Shown here piece after piece: positions 8,569 through 18,773 of a stretch of DNA of 64,000 nucleotides. Location: contig NZ_JACHZR010000002.1 in the NCBI RefSeq assembly GCF_014193695.1, forward strand, positions 248,001 to 312,000, in the 5' to 3' direction. Every line of letters begins with the position of its first letter. Position 1 is the stretch's first letter. The translations under genes were made by a program, and so were the position numbers. Under the pieces are notes generated by a model. That model was given only the letters and a program-made list of their open reading frames with translations. It was not told the origin of the DNA and searched no databases. The stretch comes from Rhizobium sp. BK316. Lineage in GTDB: Bacteria > Pseudomonadota > Alphaproteobacteria > Rhizobiales > Rhizobiaceae.

Positions 8569-9261
8569 TCAGAAATCCAGGTCGGCATAGTGGGAAACCG
8601 GCGTCAGGCCGCGCACGCGTTCGGTCAGAAGCGGGCGGAAGGAGGGGCGCGATTTCAGCCGCTGGTACCAGTCCTTGGCAAGCGGCGATTCCGACCAGTC
8701 GATCTCACCGAGATAATCAAGGATGGAGATGGAGGCGGCGGCCGCAAGATCGGCATAGCTCATCCGGTCGCCGGCGAGCCATTGGCGCGAGCCTGCAAGC
8801 CATGTGAGATAACGCATATGCTGGCGGATATTGGCACGCGCCGTACGCAACATCTTGGAATCCGGGGCTCCGCCGCCCTGGTCCGCCGTCATCTGCAGCT
8901 TGTAGACGCGCTCACGCGCCAGCGGCTTGGTGACGTCGTTTTCCATCTTCTGCATGAACCATTCCGTCAGGCGGCGGATTTCCGCGCGCTGGAACGGGTC
9001 CTCGGCAAGCAGCCGACGATCGCGCTTTAGTACGCCATGCGTCTCGTCGAGATATTCGGAAATGACGGTCGCGCCACAGAGCGCCCGCATGCTGTCGTCG
9101 ACATAGACAGGCAGCGTGCCCGCCGGATTGAGCGCCAGGAAGTCCCGGCGCTTCTCCCAGGTCTGTTCCTCGATCAGCTCCGCCTGATAGCCGTATTCCG
9201 CCAGAATGAGCCTGACGAAGCGAGATGCGGACGACATGGGATGATGATAAAGCGTGGGCAT
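8569..9261 (-). CDS. glutathione S-transferase family protein
   Basis: A 230-residue cytosolic GST-like protein. The N-terminal thioredoxin fold begins MPTLYHHPMSSASRFVRLILAEYG, with the Tyr/Ser region used in glutathione activation, and contains NPAGTLPVYVDD, where the cis-Pro sits. The C-terminal helical domain includes the usual DRMSYADLAAAASISILDYLGEIDW segment. It is first in an operon with queG and an SDR gene. The substrate cannot be read from the sequence; conjugation or stress protection is usual for the family. Confidence 0.85.
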   Translation of the reverse strand: MPTLYHHPMSSASRFVRLILAEYGYQAELIEEQTWEKRRDFLALNPAGTLPVYVDDSMRALCGATVISEYLDETHGVLKRDRRLLAEDPFQRAEIRRLTEWFMQKMENDVTKPLARERVYKLQMTADQGGGAPDSKMLRTARANIRQHMRYLTWLAGSRQWLAGDRMSYADLAAAASISILDYLGEIDWSESPLAKDWYQRLKSRPSFRPLLTERVRGLTPVSHYADLDF

Positions 9262-9540
9262 CGATACTCGGACTTTTGATTGTGCTGCATGGGTTCAAGG
9301 GCGCGCCACTTATACCGCCCTAGTCATGACTCATTAGTTGAAGCTATAGGAGCTTGGCCCCGGCAATACAAGCGAATCGGGGCTATCTGCCTGACGAGGG
9401 ACAAAACATGGCTGCCTGAATCATCGCAACTCCCCTTCTCGCCTTTTCTTGCCTCCCGCTCTGGCGAATGATGATTGTGCAGTGCAATATAAGTCTGACC
9501 GCCATTCCAGTCCGACCGAACCCCACACCGGAGACACTTT

Positions 9541-10338
9541 ATGGACTATATAAACTCTATAATTCTGGGCATTATAGAAGGGATCACAGAGTTCCTGCCG
9601 ATTTCGAGCACCGGCCACCTGATCATTGCGGAACAGTGGCTCGGCGCCCGCACCGACACATTCAATATTGTCATTCAGGCCGGCGCGATCCTTGCCGTCA
9701 CGATCATCTACTGGCGTCGTCTGCTCGATCTGCTGCTTGGCTGGCGCGATCCGCAACACCGCGATTATGCTTTTAAGCTGATTGTCGCCTTTCTGATAAC
9801 GGCGGCCCTTGGACTGGTGGTCAAGAAGCTCGGGTTCGAACTGCCTGAGAACGCAACGCCAGTTGCTTGGGCGCTCATCATCGGCGGTATCTGGATGATC
9901 TTTGCCGAATGGGCCGCTGCCCGCCGCCCTCCGAGCTCTCACATCACCTGGCTTGTTGCCATTCTGGTCGGTATCGCCCAGGTCGTTGCCGGCGTCTTCC
10001 CCGGAACGTCCCGCTCTGGCGCCACGATCTTCGTCGCCATGCTGGCCGGCACGGGCAACCGCGCCGCGGCAACCGAATTCGCCTTCCTCGTCGGCATTCC
10101 GACGATGTATGCAGCAAGCGCCTTCTCGCTTCTGGAAACCTTCAGGGATGGCGGTGCGGCAAACGAAGATTGGACCGCGCTCGGCATTGCCTTCGTCGTT
10201 TCGACGATCGTTGCCTTCATCGCCGTCAAGTGGTTGCTGGCCTACATCAGGAGCAACCGTTTTACGGTCTTCGCGATCTATCGCATCATTTTGGGTATTG
10301 TGCTGCTCGGCATGGCGATGACCGGCATGATCGCCTGA
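9541..10338 (+). CDS. uppP: undecaprenyl-diphosphatase UppP
   Basis: A 265-residue integral membrane enzyme that dephosphorylates undecaprenyl pyrophosphate, recycling the lipid carrier for peptidoglycan and O-antigen synthesis; also called BacA for bacitracin resistance. Both signature motifs are present: EGITEFLPISSTGHL near the N-terminus (Glu-rich catalytic motif) and PGTSRSGATI in the middle. About eight hydrophobic segments fit the family topology. It is transcribed alone and followed by a strong terminator. Note that rhizobial symbiosis BacA is an unrelated transporter that shares the name. Confidence 0.96.
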   Translation: MDYINSIILGIIEGITEFLPISSTGHLIIAEQWLGARTDTFNIVIQAGAILAVTIIYWRRLLDLLLGWRDPQHRDYAFKLIVAFLITAALGLVVKKLGFELPENATPVAWALIIGGIWMIFAEWAAARRPPSSHITWLVAILVGIAQVVAGVFPGTSRSGATIFVAMLAGTGNRAAATEFAFLVGIPTMYAASAFSLLETFRDGGAANEDWTALGIAFVVSTIVAFIAVKWLLAYIRSNRFTVFAIYRIILGIVLLGMAMTGMIA

Positions 10339-10392
10339 GTCGCGAAACCTGCGAGCGATCGAATATGTGTCGCTCGCACCGGGATAAAAACC

Positions 10393-10420
10393 AAAGCCGG
10401 TTCGAAAGGGCCGGCTTTTT
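10393..10420 (+). terminator. Rho-independent terminator after uppP
   Basis: AAAGCCGG and CCGGCTTT form an 8-bp stem around a 10-base loop, followed by a T run, about 55 bases after the uppP stop. Confidence 0.85.
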
Positions 10421-10426
10421 ATCGAA

Positions 10427-10471
10427 GCATGTCGCGCAAAAGTGTACAGCGGTTTTGCGATAACGACATGC
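10427..10471. repeat. short rhizobial interspersed palindromic repeat
   Basis: A nested inverted repeat: outer arms GCATGTCG and CGACATGC enclose inner arms GCAAAA and TTTTGC. The core GCGCAAAA...GCGGTTTTGCG resembles the repeats at 18677-18773 and 59474-59519. Such elements are scattered between genes in rhizobial chromosomes. It follows directly after the uppP terminator. Confidence 0.6.
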
Positions 10472-10522
10472 GTAAAACAAAGGCCTGAAGCGTGGCAAGC
10501 GATCTGAAAGATCGTGAACGCT

Positions 10523-10675
10523 TTAGTGGGTAATGGAGGCCGTCGAGCAGGGATCGACGCCGTAGGCCGGCGAGCAACCGCCCTTCACCGCTGCGACGGA
10601 GCCCGGCGCAATGAAGGAGCCTGCGAGGATGACAAGTGCCGCACACGCAAAAAGAAGCGCGATTGACTTACCCAT
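10523..10675 (-). CDS. small exported protein of 50 residues, unknown function
   Basis: A 50-residue frame starts MGKSIALLFACAALVILAGS and ends CSTASITH. The first 29 residues form a hydrophobic segment that could be a signal peptide or membrane anchor; the rest is a short tail with two Cys residues (34 and 43) that could form a disulfide. An AAAGG site lies about 11 bases before ATG. It is divergent from nothing and stands alone between a repeat and a 283-base gap that ends at the NDUFA9-like gene. I do not recognise a family. Confidence 0.6.
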   Translation of the reverse strand: MGKSIALLFACAALVILAGSFIAPGSVAAVKGGCSPAYGVDPCSTASITH

Positions 10676-10895
10676 TAGAAATAGCCTTTCACAGTGATTG
10701 CCGCACGCCTGCGAGGCGCTTGAGTCTGTCTGAAGACGCGCGGGGGTGTTTAGTCAGTGGAGTAGCAAATAGCAATAAATGTTCCTGCTAAATTTGGTGT
10801 TAATTCCACTAAATTTCCTATGCGTCTTTTATGCAACGTCACACCCTATGAAACGCGTCATAACACGCTGGGCTTGCGCCAGATTTGCGCCTCAC

Positions 10896-10938
10896 AAAAA
10901 AGAAAAACGCCGCCCGCGAAACTTCACGAGCGGCGCTT
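10896..10938 (-). terminator. Rho-independent terminator after NDUFA9-like gene
   Basis: On the minus strand GCCGCTCG and CGGGCGGC form a GC-rich stem (one G-T pair) followed by TTTTTCTTTTTTG, about 20 bases past the stop of the NDUFA9-like gene. Confidence 0.75.
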
Positions 10939-10958
10939 GAACTGTCGGCTATCGATTA

Positions 10959-11939
10959 TCAGGCAGCCTTGCCGGAGCCGGTATACTGGCCGTGCGGGCG
11001 GTATTGCACGAGGTAGGATTCGAGCACCGAAGCCGCCATCGTAGGCGTTATGCCGAGGCCCTTGAGCGTGCGGCCTTCGGCTTCGGCTTCCTTCGAAACG
11101 ACATTGTCACGCTTCAGCAGCTTGACCTGATCCGGTGTGATCGGCGGTGTGATGAACGGCACCAGCGAAGCTATGCTGCCGATCAGCGATGCGATGCCGA
11201 AGGGAAGGGAAACGAGCCGGTTCTTGCGAGCCGTGACCTTCAGCATGGTCTCGAGACATTCACGGAAGCTCAGGACTTCAGGGCCGCCGAGCTCATAGAT
11301 CTTTCCACCTTCGATCTTGCCGTCGACGGCGCGGGCAACGGCCTCGGCGACATCTTCGACATAAACCGGCTGGAATTTCGTCTTGCCGCCGCCGACGAGC
11401 GGCAGCACCGGGAACATGCGCGCCATGTTGGCGAACTTGTTGAAGAAGCTGTCTTCCGGGCCGAAGACGATAGACGGACGGAAGATCACTGCGTCAGGCT
11501 TGATCGACAGGATGGCTGCTTCCGCGCGGCCCTTGGTGCGGCCGTAACTGGACTGCGAGCCGGAGTTTGCACCGATAGCCGAGAGGTGAGTGAGCGTCGC
11601 ACCAGCATTGCGGGCGGCTTCAGCCACCGCACGGCCGCCAAATTCCTGCACGGCATCGAATGTGTTGCGGCCGCTCTCGAAGAGGATGCCGACGCAATTG
11701 ATGACGTGGTCGGCGCCTTCGACGGCGCGGTCGATCGAATTGCGGTAGCGCAGGTTGGCCTGAACGAAGGAGATCTGGCCGACATTGCCGAGCGGCTGCA
11801 GGAAGCCCGCGAGATCGGGGCGGCGAACGGCGACACGGATACGGTAGCCGCGCTTGGCCAGTACACGCACGACGTGTCTGCCGATGAAACCAGACCCTCC
11901 GAACACGGTGACGAGCGGCGGCAGGTTAGCAAGGGTCAT
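10959..11939 (-). CDS. complex I NDUFA9 subunit family protein (NAD(P)-binding)
   Basis: A 326-residue extended-SDR protein. The nucleotide-binding loop VFGGSGFIGRHVVRVL lies at about residues 13-28, and HLSAIGANSGSQSSYGRTKGRAE carries the Tyr and Lys of the family. It resembles mitochondrial complex I accessory subunit NDUFA9, which has NADPH bound and lies at the hinge of the enzyme; bacterial relatives are usually annotated as NDUFA9 family or NAD-dependent epimerases. Whether it is part of NADH dehydrogenase here is unknown. Transcribed alone, with a terminator just downstream. Confidence 0.85.
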   Translation of the reverse strand: MTLANLPPLVTVFGGSGFIGRHVVRVLAKRGYRIRVAVRRPDLAGFLQPLGNVGQISFVQANLRYRNSIDRAVEGADHVINCVGILFESGRNTFDAVQEFGGRAVAEAARNAGATLTHLSAIGANSGSQSSYGRTKGRAEAAILSIKPDAVIFRPSIVFGPEDSFFNKFANMARMFPVLPLVGGGKTKFQPVYVEDVAEAVARAVDGKIEGGKIYELGGPEVLSFRECLETMLKVTARKNRLVSLPFGIASLIGSIASLVPFITPPITPDQVKLLKRDNVVSKEAEAEGRTLKGLGITPTMAASVLESYLVQYRPHGQYTGSGKAA

Positions 11940-12049
11940 GGCAGGCTCCTCGAAAGGCTTTGGAATGCTGTGGTGGATTTCGTCTTAGCCGAATCCCGGT
12001 GCGACGAAAAGGGCCATCGCGCCGCAGTTCTTACCCGTTCGAAACTGGT

Positions 12050-12337
12050 TCAGATGCCTTCGACGACGACCATTTCGGCATCAGCCACCTCATGGCGGAT
12101 TTTTGCGGCGATCTGGTATTCCGGTGAATTATAGCAGTCGACGGCATGCTGCATCGAGGGAAATTCGATGACGACGTTACGGGCGCGCGCCCTGCCTTCA
12201 AGCTCGGTGATTGCGCCGCCACGGGCGAGAAAGTTCGCACCGTATTTTTCAAAGGCTGGCTTTGCAGCTGCGACATAATCCTTGTAGCGCTCGAGGTCGC
12301 GCACATCGACGCGGGCGATCCAGTATCCCTTGGCCAT
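12050..12337 (-). CDS. DUF1330 domain-containing protein
   Basis: A 95-residue protein of the DUF1330 family, a dimeric ferredoxin-like (ABM) fold. It starts MAKGYWIARVDVRDLERYKDYV, contains FLARGG and ends RHEVADAEMVVVEGI, all typical of the family. It lies 12 bases downstream of pyrF with an AGGGAG ribosome site, so it is probably the last gene of the pmtA-phosphatase-pyrF-DUF1330 operon. No function is established for the family. Confidence 0.9.
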   Translation of the reverse strand: MAKGYWIARVDVRDLERYKDYVAAAKPAFEKYGANFLARGGAITELEGRARARNVVIEFPSMQHAVDCYNSPEYQIAAKIRHEVADAEMVVVEGI

Positions 12338-12349
12338 TCTTGTCTCCCT

Positions 12350-13057
12350 TCAGCGGTTCGCCGGCCAGAGCGCGGCGACCATTTCATTGAGGATTGCGCG
12401 TGCCGCTTCCCGCGGCTCCGGTGCCTTGACGATCGGGCGCGCGACGACGAGATGGGTGGACCCGGCCTTCAGTGCATCCTTAGGCGTCATGACCCGCTTC
12501 TGGTCGCCCTTTTCGGCGCCCGTCGGGCGGATGCCGGGTGTAACGATCGCCATATCAGGTCCGACGATCTCGCTAACAGCAGCGGATTCCTCGGCGGAGC
12601 AGACGATGCCGCCCATACCGGCGGCACGTGCCTGTTCGGCCCGGCGTGCCACAAGCGTCCTCGGATCGTATTGATAACCGGCCTCGACGAGGTCTTCGGC
12701 ATCCATCGAGGTCAGCACGGTCACGCCGAGCAGGCAGAGGCCGGAGCCCTTCGCCGCCTCGACCGCGGCCTTCATCGCTTTCGGGTACGCGTGCAGCGTC
12801 AGCATCGACATGCCCATCTTGGCGATGTTTTCAACGCCGGATGCGACCGTGTTGTCGATGTCGAGCAGTTTCATGTCGAGGAAGATCTTCTTGCCGCTGG
12901 CGGCAAGGTCGCGAGCAAATTCCAGCCCGCCGGCAAAGACGAGCTGATAGCCGATCTTGTAGAAGAGAATGTCGTCGCCGAGCGTGGAAACCAATCTTTC
13001 CGCTTCGCCAATCGTTGGAACATCCAGTCCGACGATCAACCGCTCGCGTGCGTCCAT
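12350..13057 (-). CDS. pyrF: orotidine-5'-phosphate decarboxylase
   Basis: A 235-residue TIM-barrel enzyme that decarboxylates orotidine 5'-phosphate to UMP, the last step of pyrimidine synthesis. The active-site signature [12 protein letters not shown] holds the catalytic Asp-Lys-Asp array, and [20 protein letters not shown] is the phosphate-binding loop. The length is normal for bacterial PyrF. It sits 6 bases downstream of the histidine phosphatase gene and 12 bases upstream of the DUF1330 gene, suggesting one transcript. Confidence 0.96.
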   Translation of the reverse strand: MDARERLIVGLDVPTIGEAERLVSTLGDDILFYKIGYQLVFAGGLEFARDLAASGKKIFLDMKLLDIDNTVASGVENIAKMGMSMLTLHAYPKAMKAAVEAAKGSGLCLLGVTVLTSMDAEDLVEAGYQYDPRTLVARRAEQARAAGMGGIVCSAEESAAVSEIVGPDMAIVTPGIRPTGAEKGDQKRVMTPKDALKAGSTHLVVARPIVKAPEPREAARAILNEMVAALWPANR

Positions 13058-13063
13058 CTCAAA

Positions 13064-13645
13064 TCATCCCCGCCAGTCTTCGATGGGTGTCCAGTCGCAT
13101 GATAAGCGGCGATCCGCAAGGCCGAAAGCATAGAGATTGCCACCGCCGCCCGGCTGATCTCCGTCGCGCGCTATCGGCGTGCCCATCAGATGGCACTTGA
13201 GCAGCGTTCCGACGCCGCCATGGCCGACGAAGGCGATCGGCGCATTTCGGTCATGCGAGGCGAGGATCGCTTCGACCGCGGAGACGATGCGGGCTTGCGC
13301 ATCGACGGCCCGCTCCCAGCCCCTGAAGCTCTCCTGCGGATGGGCGAAGAACCAGTTGGCGGCCTCTTCGAACTTGTCCGGCGGCAGGAAGCCGGTAGCA
13401 GTACGATCGTTCTCATGCATGCCGTGCACGATCTCGATTTTCGCACCCGAAGCTTCGGCAAGGATTTCCGCCGTTTCGATCGCCTTCGTCTCGTCGCTGG
13501 AGACGATGCGGGTCAGCCGCTTCGCCCAGTCGCTCGCAATGGCCTTGCGAGCACGTTCGGCGCCGATGTCGGAAAGACCCCATTTGGGGACGGGAATCTG
13601 CGGGTCGATCTTGACCTGAGGATGGGTGATATAAAGTCCAAACAT
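13064..13645 (-). CDS. histidine phosphatase superfamily protein with atypical RHG motif
   Basis: A 193-residue protein of the phosphoglycerate mutase-like superfamily. The N-terminal catalytic motif, normally RHG, reads THP (residues 7-9), so the phosphorylated His (H8) is kept but the Arg and Gly are not. A Lys (SSDETKAIETAEIL) replaces the second usual Arg, while the second His is present in FVGHGGVG. Activity may be altered or lost. The gene begins directly after the pmtA stop (TAAATG) and precedes pyrF, so it belongs to that operon. Substrate unknown. Confidence 0.8.
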   Translation of the reverse strand: MFGLYITHPQVKIDPQIPVPKWGLSDIGAERARKAIASDWAKRLTRIVSSDETKAIETAEILAEASGAKIEIVHGMHENDRTATGFLPPDKFEEAANWFFAHPQESFRGWERAVDAQARIVSAVEAILASHDRNAPIAFVGHGGVGTLLKCHLMGTPIARDGDQPGGGGNLYAFGLADRRLSCDWTPIEDWRG

Positions 13646-14239
13646 TTATCCGCGCCGATAGATCCAGAGTTGGGCTGGGGGAATATTGCGCACGATGAAA
13701 TCAAAATGATGAATGCTGTAGCGATCGGGGTTGGCGACGATTGGCGACACTGCACCATAGGAGATCTGCACGAACGGCCGGCTCGCCGGCATGCGGTCGA
13801 GCAGGTTTTCGAGAAGCGAGATGCGTGCCTGCATCGGGAAGTTCAGGAGCGGTATGCATGAGATGGCGCAATCAAATCTCTGATCCCGAAGTGAGCCGAG
13901 CGTCCTGTCGAGATCGAAGGCATCGCCGTTGATGAAGGTCACGCCTGGATAGAGGCGAAGGAGATGCTGGTAAAAGTCTGTCGAATATTCGATGGCGACG
14001 AGCTTTTCCGGCTTCACGCCATGGGCAAGGATCGCCTTGGTGATGGCTCCGGTGCCTGGGCCGAGCTCAAGGACAGGCAGGTCCGAATGCGGATCTGCGA
14101 CGCTTGCCATCTTGCGGGCGGTGATCGAGGAAGTTGGAATGATGGAGCCGACAGTCTTCGGCCCCTGCATCATGCCCTTGAAGAAGCGGATCTCCTCGTC
14201 AAACTTCTTGCCGAGCCGTTCCTTGAGCCGCAATGCCAT
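13646..14239 (-). CDS. pmtA: phospholipid N-methyltransferase PmtA (rhizobial type)
   Basis: A 197-residue class I SAM-dependent methyltransferase. The SAM loop LELGPGTGAITKAIL is followed by INGDAFDL, and the opening MALRLKERLGKKFDEEIRFFKGMMQGPKTVGSI is close to what I recall of Sinorhizobium/Rhizobium PmtA, which methylates phosphatidylethanolamine stepwise to phosphatidylcholine. Phosphatidylcholine matters for rhizobial membranes and symbiosis. The frame lies at the head of an operon with the phosphatase, pyrF and DUF1330 genes. A related rRNA-adenine-type methyltransferase is the main alternative. Confidence 0.8.
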   Translation of the reverse strand: MALRLKERLGKKFDEEIRFFKGMMQGPKTVGSIIPTSSITARKMASVADPHSDLPVLELGPGTGAITKAILAHGVKPEKLVAIEYSTDFYQHLLRLYPGVTFINGDAFDLDRTLGSLRDQRFDCAISCIPLLNFPMQARISLLENLLDRMPASRPFVQISYGAVSPIVANPDRYSIHHFDFIVRNIPPAQLWIYRRG

Positions 14240-14350
14240 ACCATCCTCCCATACCTGCCGTTCAACTTTCCCTTAATTGCAGGAGGGTGATGCAAAAACA
14301 AGGGGTCATGTCGCGATCAGAAAGGTTTCGACAATAAATGCGACGCGCGC

Positions 14351-15469
14351 TTAGACGCGCATCGGCATCAATACGTAGAGGGCGTCGTCACCTGCGGTGT
14401 CGCGCACGAGTGTCGGCGAACCGGCGTCTGCCAGCAGGAAGATCGCTTCGTCGCCGGAAAGCTGCGCAGTGATGTCGAGCAGATACTTGGCGTTGAAGCC
14501 GATTTCCATCGGATCCGTATCGTAGCCGACGGCGACTTCTTCCGTAGCACTACCGGAATCCGGATTGTTGACGGTGAGCAGCAGCTGACCGTCGGAGAGC
14601 GCGAGCTTCACGGCGCGGCCGCGCTCGGAGGAAATGGTCGAGACGCGGTCGACAGCCTGGGCGAAGCTCGTGCAGTCGACGCGCATTTCCTTGTCGTTGT
14701 TGGTCGGGATGACGCGCTGATAGTCCGGGAAGGTGCCGTCGATCAGCTTCGAGGTCATGACGATGGAGCCGATGGTGATACGGATCTTGGCGTCGGAGAC
14801 TTCGACGGTGACGATCGCATCCGGCACATCGACGAGCTTCTGCAATTCGCCGACCGTCTTGCGCGGAATGATGATGCCCGGCATGCCTTCCGAGCCGGAA
14901 GGCGCATCCACATCGGCGCGGGCCAGACGGTGGCCGTCGGTTGCGACGGCGCGCAGCTTCAGGTCGCCGCCGCTTTCGATCGTGTGGAAGAAGATGCCGT
15001 TCAGATAATAGCGGGTTTCTTCGGTGGAGATCGCAAACTGCGTGCGATCGATCAGCATCTTCAGGTCGCTTGCCTTCAGCTTGAAGGAGTGCGTGAAGGT
15101 ACCGGCCGTCAGATCAGGGAAATCGGACTCCGGCAGGCACTGCAGCGAGAATTTCGAACGGCCCGACTGAACATTCATCGAGCTGCCGTCCTGCGTTGTC
15201 GCGAGCAGGACTTCCGCGCCATCGGAAAGCTTGCGCACGATGTCGTAAAGGAGATGGGCGGGAACCGTGGTGGCGCCGGCCTGCTCGACATTGGCAGGCG
15301 TCGCTTCGGTGATTTCCAGATCGAGGTCGGTCGCCTTCATGTCGAGGCTCTGGCCGTCAGCCTTCAAGAGCACGTTGGACAGGATCGGGATCGTGTTGCG
15401 GCGTTCGACCACGCGGTGGACGTGGTTCAGCGACTTCAAAAGGTTTGACCGCTCAATAGTAATACGCAT
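14351..15469 (-). CDS. dnaN: DNA polymerase III subunit beta (sliding clamp)
   Basis: A 372-residue beta clamp, the ring that tethers DNA polymerase III to DNA. It starts MRITIERSNLLKSLNHVHRVVERRNTIPILSNVLL and ends LVRDTAGDDALYVLMPMRV, the canonical C-terminal MPMR. Length and three-domain layout are normal. It is about 41 kb from dnaA, as is usual in rhizobia, rather than adjacent as in E. coli. It is divergent from rsmI across a 247-base gap that holds both promoters. Confidence 0.98.
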   Translation of the reverse strand: MRITIERSNLLKSLNHVHRVVERRNTIPILSNVLLKADGQSLDMKATDLDLEITEATPANVEQAGATTVPAHLLYDIVRKLSDGAEVLLATTQDGSSMNVQSGRSKFSLQCLPESDFPDLTAGTFTHSFKLKASDLKMLIDRTQFAISTEETRYYLNGIFFHTIESGGDLKLRAVATDGHRLARADVDAPSGSEGMPGIIIPRKTVGELQKLVDVPDAIVTVEVSDAKIRITIGSIVMTSKLIDGTFPDYQRVIPTNNDKEMRVDCTSFAQAVDRVSTISSERGRAVKLALSDGQLLLTVNNPDSGSATEEVAVGYDTDPMEIGFNAKYLLDITAQLSGDEAIFLLADAGSPTLVRDTAGDDALYVLMPMRV

Positions 15470-15716
15470 GGGATGCTACCGCTTTCGACCTTTATTGTCT
15501 GGGCGCCTGCGAGCGCCGCGCACTGCTTTCCCCTTTGGGAGAGGGGAGTGGACGGGCAAAATGGCAGAACTTTGCCGACGATTGCAAGAGGCATGGCTGT
15601 CCACAGGCCTGCAAATGCCGTTTTGCAGTGCAATGCTCACAGAAATTGCGGCCCCTTGTCGAAGTGACACCGCTCGCCCATAAAGGGAAGAGCCCGGCGG
15701 GACGAAAGCGAGTGAC

Positions 15717-16623
<907 letters not shown>

Positions 16624-16631
<8 letters not shown>

Positions 16632-16992
16632 CGGCGAGGCGACGCTCCGCAGGAGAAAGGCGCTGCGCCGCGGCTGGGCGGCGGAATATATTGCCGCCAT
16701 TTTCCTGATGCTGAAAGGCTATCGCATTCTCGCCCTGCGCTACAAGACGAAGCTCGGCGAGATCGATATTGTCGCCCGCAAGGGGGATCTGGCCATCTTT
16801 GTCGAGGTCAAGGCGCGCGCCGACGAAATGGGCGCGGTTGATGCCGTCTCCTATGCTTCGCAAAAGCGTATCCGGGCCGCAAGTGATCTCTGGCTTGCCC
16901 GTCAGCAGGACTATGCCCAGCTCTCACAGCGCTATGATATCGTTGCGATATTGCCGGGGAAGCTGCCCCGTCATTTCCCGGATGCTTTCTAG
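16624..16992 (+). CDS. YraN family endonuclease-like protein (UPF0102)
   Basis: A 122-residue UPF0102 protein with a restriction-endonuclease-like fold. The segment KTKLGEIDIVARKGDLAIFVEVKAR carries the Asp and Glu-x-Lys of the PD-(D/E)XK nuclease motif. It overlaps the end of rsmI by 8 bases and lies upstream of a cupin gene and gshB. Function is not established in most species; DNA processing has been proposed. Confidence 0.93.
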
Positions 16993-17126
16993 GGAGGCGC
17001 TAAATTCCGCGGGCGCCTAAAACTGGCGAACAAGCTTTCGTTAAAGTTTTAGCATCTGCTTGAACGGGCTTTTATGACTCTTTTGCTATCCACGACGCAG
17101 CTAGGGGTAGCAACTGGGGGTAATTC

Positions 17127-17630
17127 ATGGCCTGGAAGATGATGCTTGCAACAGCCGCAGCGACGGCTGCGCGGTCGGTGCCTTATGCCGCGTTGAAGCC
17201 ATCAGGCAAATCTTTCGTCGCGCAGGCAAGCGACCGCATGGTGCTGAAGCCGACGCCGATCAATCCGGATTGGATCATCAGCGGCAATCCGCAGGCGCGC
17301 ACGGCGGAACACTCCCGCGGCCATGACGAAGCCTCGCTGACGGCGATCTGGGATTGCACATCAGGTGAATTCCGCTGGCGTTTCGGCTGGGACGAGACGG
17401 TGATGATCCTCGAAGGCGAGGTGCACGTCACCACCGAAGACGGCCTGGAGCGTACGCTGCAGGCGGGCGACGTCGCTTTCTTCGCCGGCGGCACCTGGGC
17501 GAACTGGCGGGTCGACAATTACGTCCGTAAGGTCGCCTTCCTGCGCAAGCCTTTCCCGAAGCCGCTCGCCATCGCCTACCGCCTGCGCAACCTCTTGCGC
17601 AACAGCGGCGGTACCGGCATCGCCGCCTGA
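17127..17630 (+). CDS. cupin domain-containing protein
   Basis: A 167-residue protein with a cupin beta-barrel in the middle (WRFGWDETVMILEGEVHVTTEDG then AGDVAFFAGGTWANWRVDNYVRKVAFL). The usual metal-binding histidines of cupin motif 1 are not obvious, so it may not be a metal enzyme. The N-terminus is Ala-rich (MAWKMMLATAAATAARSVPYA) and could be a signal or membrane anchor. It lies 96 bases upstream of gshB. The ligand is unknown. Confidence 0.8.
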   Translation: MAWKMMLATAAATAARSVPYAALKPSGKSFVAQASDRMVLKPTPINPDWIISGNPQARTAEHSRGHDEASLTAIWDCTSGEFRWRFGWDETVMILEGEVHVTTEDGLERTLQAGDVAFFAGGTWANWRVDNYVRKVAFLRKPFPKPLAIAYRLRNLLRNSGGTGIAA

Positions 17631-17726
17631 AAATAGCGCCCGCGGAAACATCCGAAGCCATTGATTGCCGTTGCGTTTGATGCCTGACCGACCTACATCT
17701 GGGCGGCATCAGCTCAAGGGACGGAA

Positions 17727-18674
17727 ATGGCCAAGATCAAGAACGTAGCGGTCCAGATGGACCATGTCTCCGGCATCAATATCGCGGGTGATTCCACTTT
17801 CGCCATGAGCCTCGAAGCGCAGGCGCGTGGCTACAATCTCTTCCACTACACACCCGAACGCCTGAGCTTCCGCGACGGCAAGCTCTATACTTCCGTCGAG
17901 CCGATGGTGCTGCGCGACGTCAAGGGTGATTACTATGAGCTCGGTGCGCCCGAACGCGTCGACCTCTCGACCATGGATGTCGTTCTGCTGCGCCAGGACC
18001 CGCCCTTCGACATGGCCTACATCACCGCGACGCATCTGCTTGAACGAATCCACCCGAAGACGCTCGTCGTCAACGATCCGGCCTGGGTGCGCAACTCGCC
18101 GGAAAAGATCTTCGTCACCGAATTTTCCGACCTGATGCCGAAGACGCTGATCACCAAGGATCCCGCCGAGATCCGCCGCTTCCGCGACGAGCTGGGCGAC
18201 ATCATCCTGAAGCCTCTCTATGGCAATGGCGGTGCCGGCGTTTTCCATTCCACCAGGGATGACCGCAACCTGTCTTCGCTGCTCGAAATGTTCGGCCAGC
18301 TCTTCCGCGAGCCCTTCATCGCCCAGCAGTACCTGCCTGACGTGCGCAAGGGCGACAAGCGCATCATCCTTGTCGACGGCGAATTTGCCGGCGCCATCAA
18401 CCGCGTCCCGGCCGAGCATGACAGCCGCTCCAACATGCATGTCGGCGGCCGCGCCGAGCCGACCGAACTGACGGCGCGCGAGAAGGAAATCTGCGAGCGC
18501 ATCGGTCCAGCTTTGCGCGAACGCGGCTTCCTGCTCGTCGGCATCGACGTGATCGGCGACTACATGACCGAAATCAACGTGACCTCGCCGACCGGCATCC
18601 GCGAGGTGAAGAAGTTCGGCGGCGCCGATATCGCAAGCCTGTTATGGGATGCCATCGAGCGCAAGCGCGGCTAG
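17727..18674 (+). CDS. gshB: glutathione synthase
   Basis: A 315-residue ATP-grasp ligase that joins gamma-glutamylcysteine to glycine to make glutathione. It starts [35 protein letters not shown], and the ATP-grasp core shows [34 protein letters not shown] and [27 protein letters not shown], which bind ATP and metal. The length is standard. It ends the rsmI-yraN-cupin-gshB direction and is followed by an interspersed repeat. Confidence 0.97.
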   Translation: MAKIKNVAVQMDHVSGINIAGDSTFAMSLEAQARGYNLFHYTPERLSFRDGKLYTSVEPMVLRDVKGDYYELGAPERVDLSTMDVVLLRQDPPFDMAYITATHLLERIHPKTLVVNDPAWVRNSPEKIFVTEFSDLMPKTLITKDPAEIRRFRDELGDIILKPLYGNGGAGVFHSTRDDRNLSSLLEMFGQLFREPFIAQQYLPDVRKGDKRIILVDGEFAGAINRVPAEHDSRSNMHVGGRAEPTELTAREKEICERIGPALRERGFLLVGIDVIGDYMTEINVTSPTGIREVKKFGGADIASLLWDAIERKRG

Positions 18675-18676
18675 AG

Positions 18677-18773
18677 CAACTCCAGCAAAACCGTGCTGCA
18701 GTTTTGCGTCCGGAGTTGTGTAGAAACAAAGAGATAGAGCATTTCCGCGATTCGACGAAAAACGGAAATGCTC
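18677..18773. repeat. two-module interspersed palindromic repeat after gshB
   Basis: The first module (18677-18718) is a nested hairpin with arms CAACTCC / GGAGTTG and inner arms GCAAAAC / GTTTTGC. The second (18737-18773) is a hairpin with arms GAGCATTTCCG / CGGAAATGCTC. The first is closely related to the element at 59474-59519. It may also act as the gshB terminator. Confidence 0.65.

Noticed and set aside
9541..10338. Symbiosis BacA peptide transporter
   Set aside because: The motifs are those of undecaprenyl-diphosphatase UppP, which shares only the name BacA.
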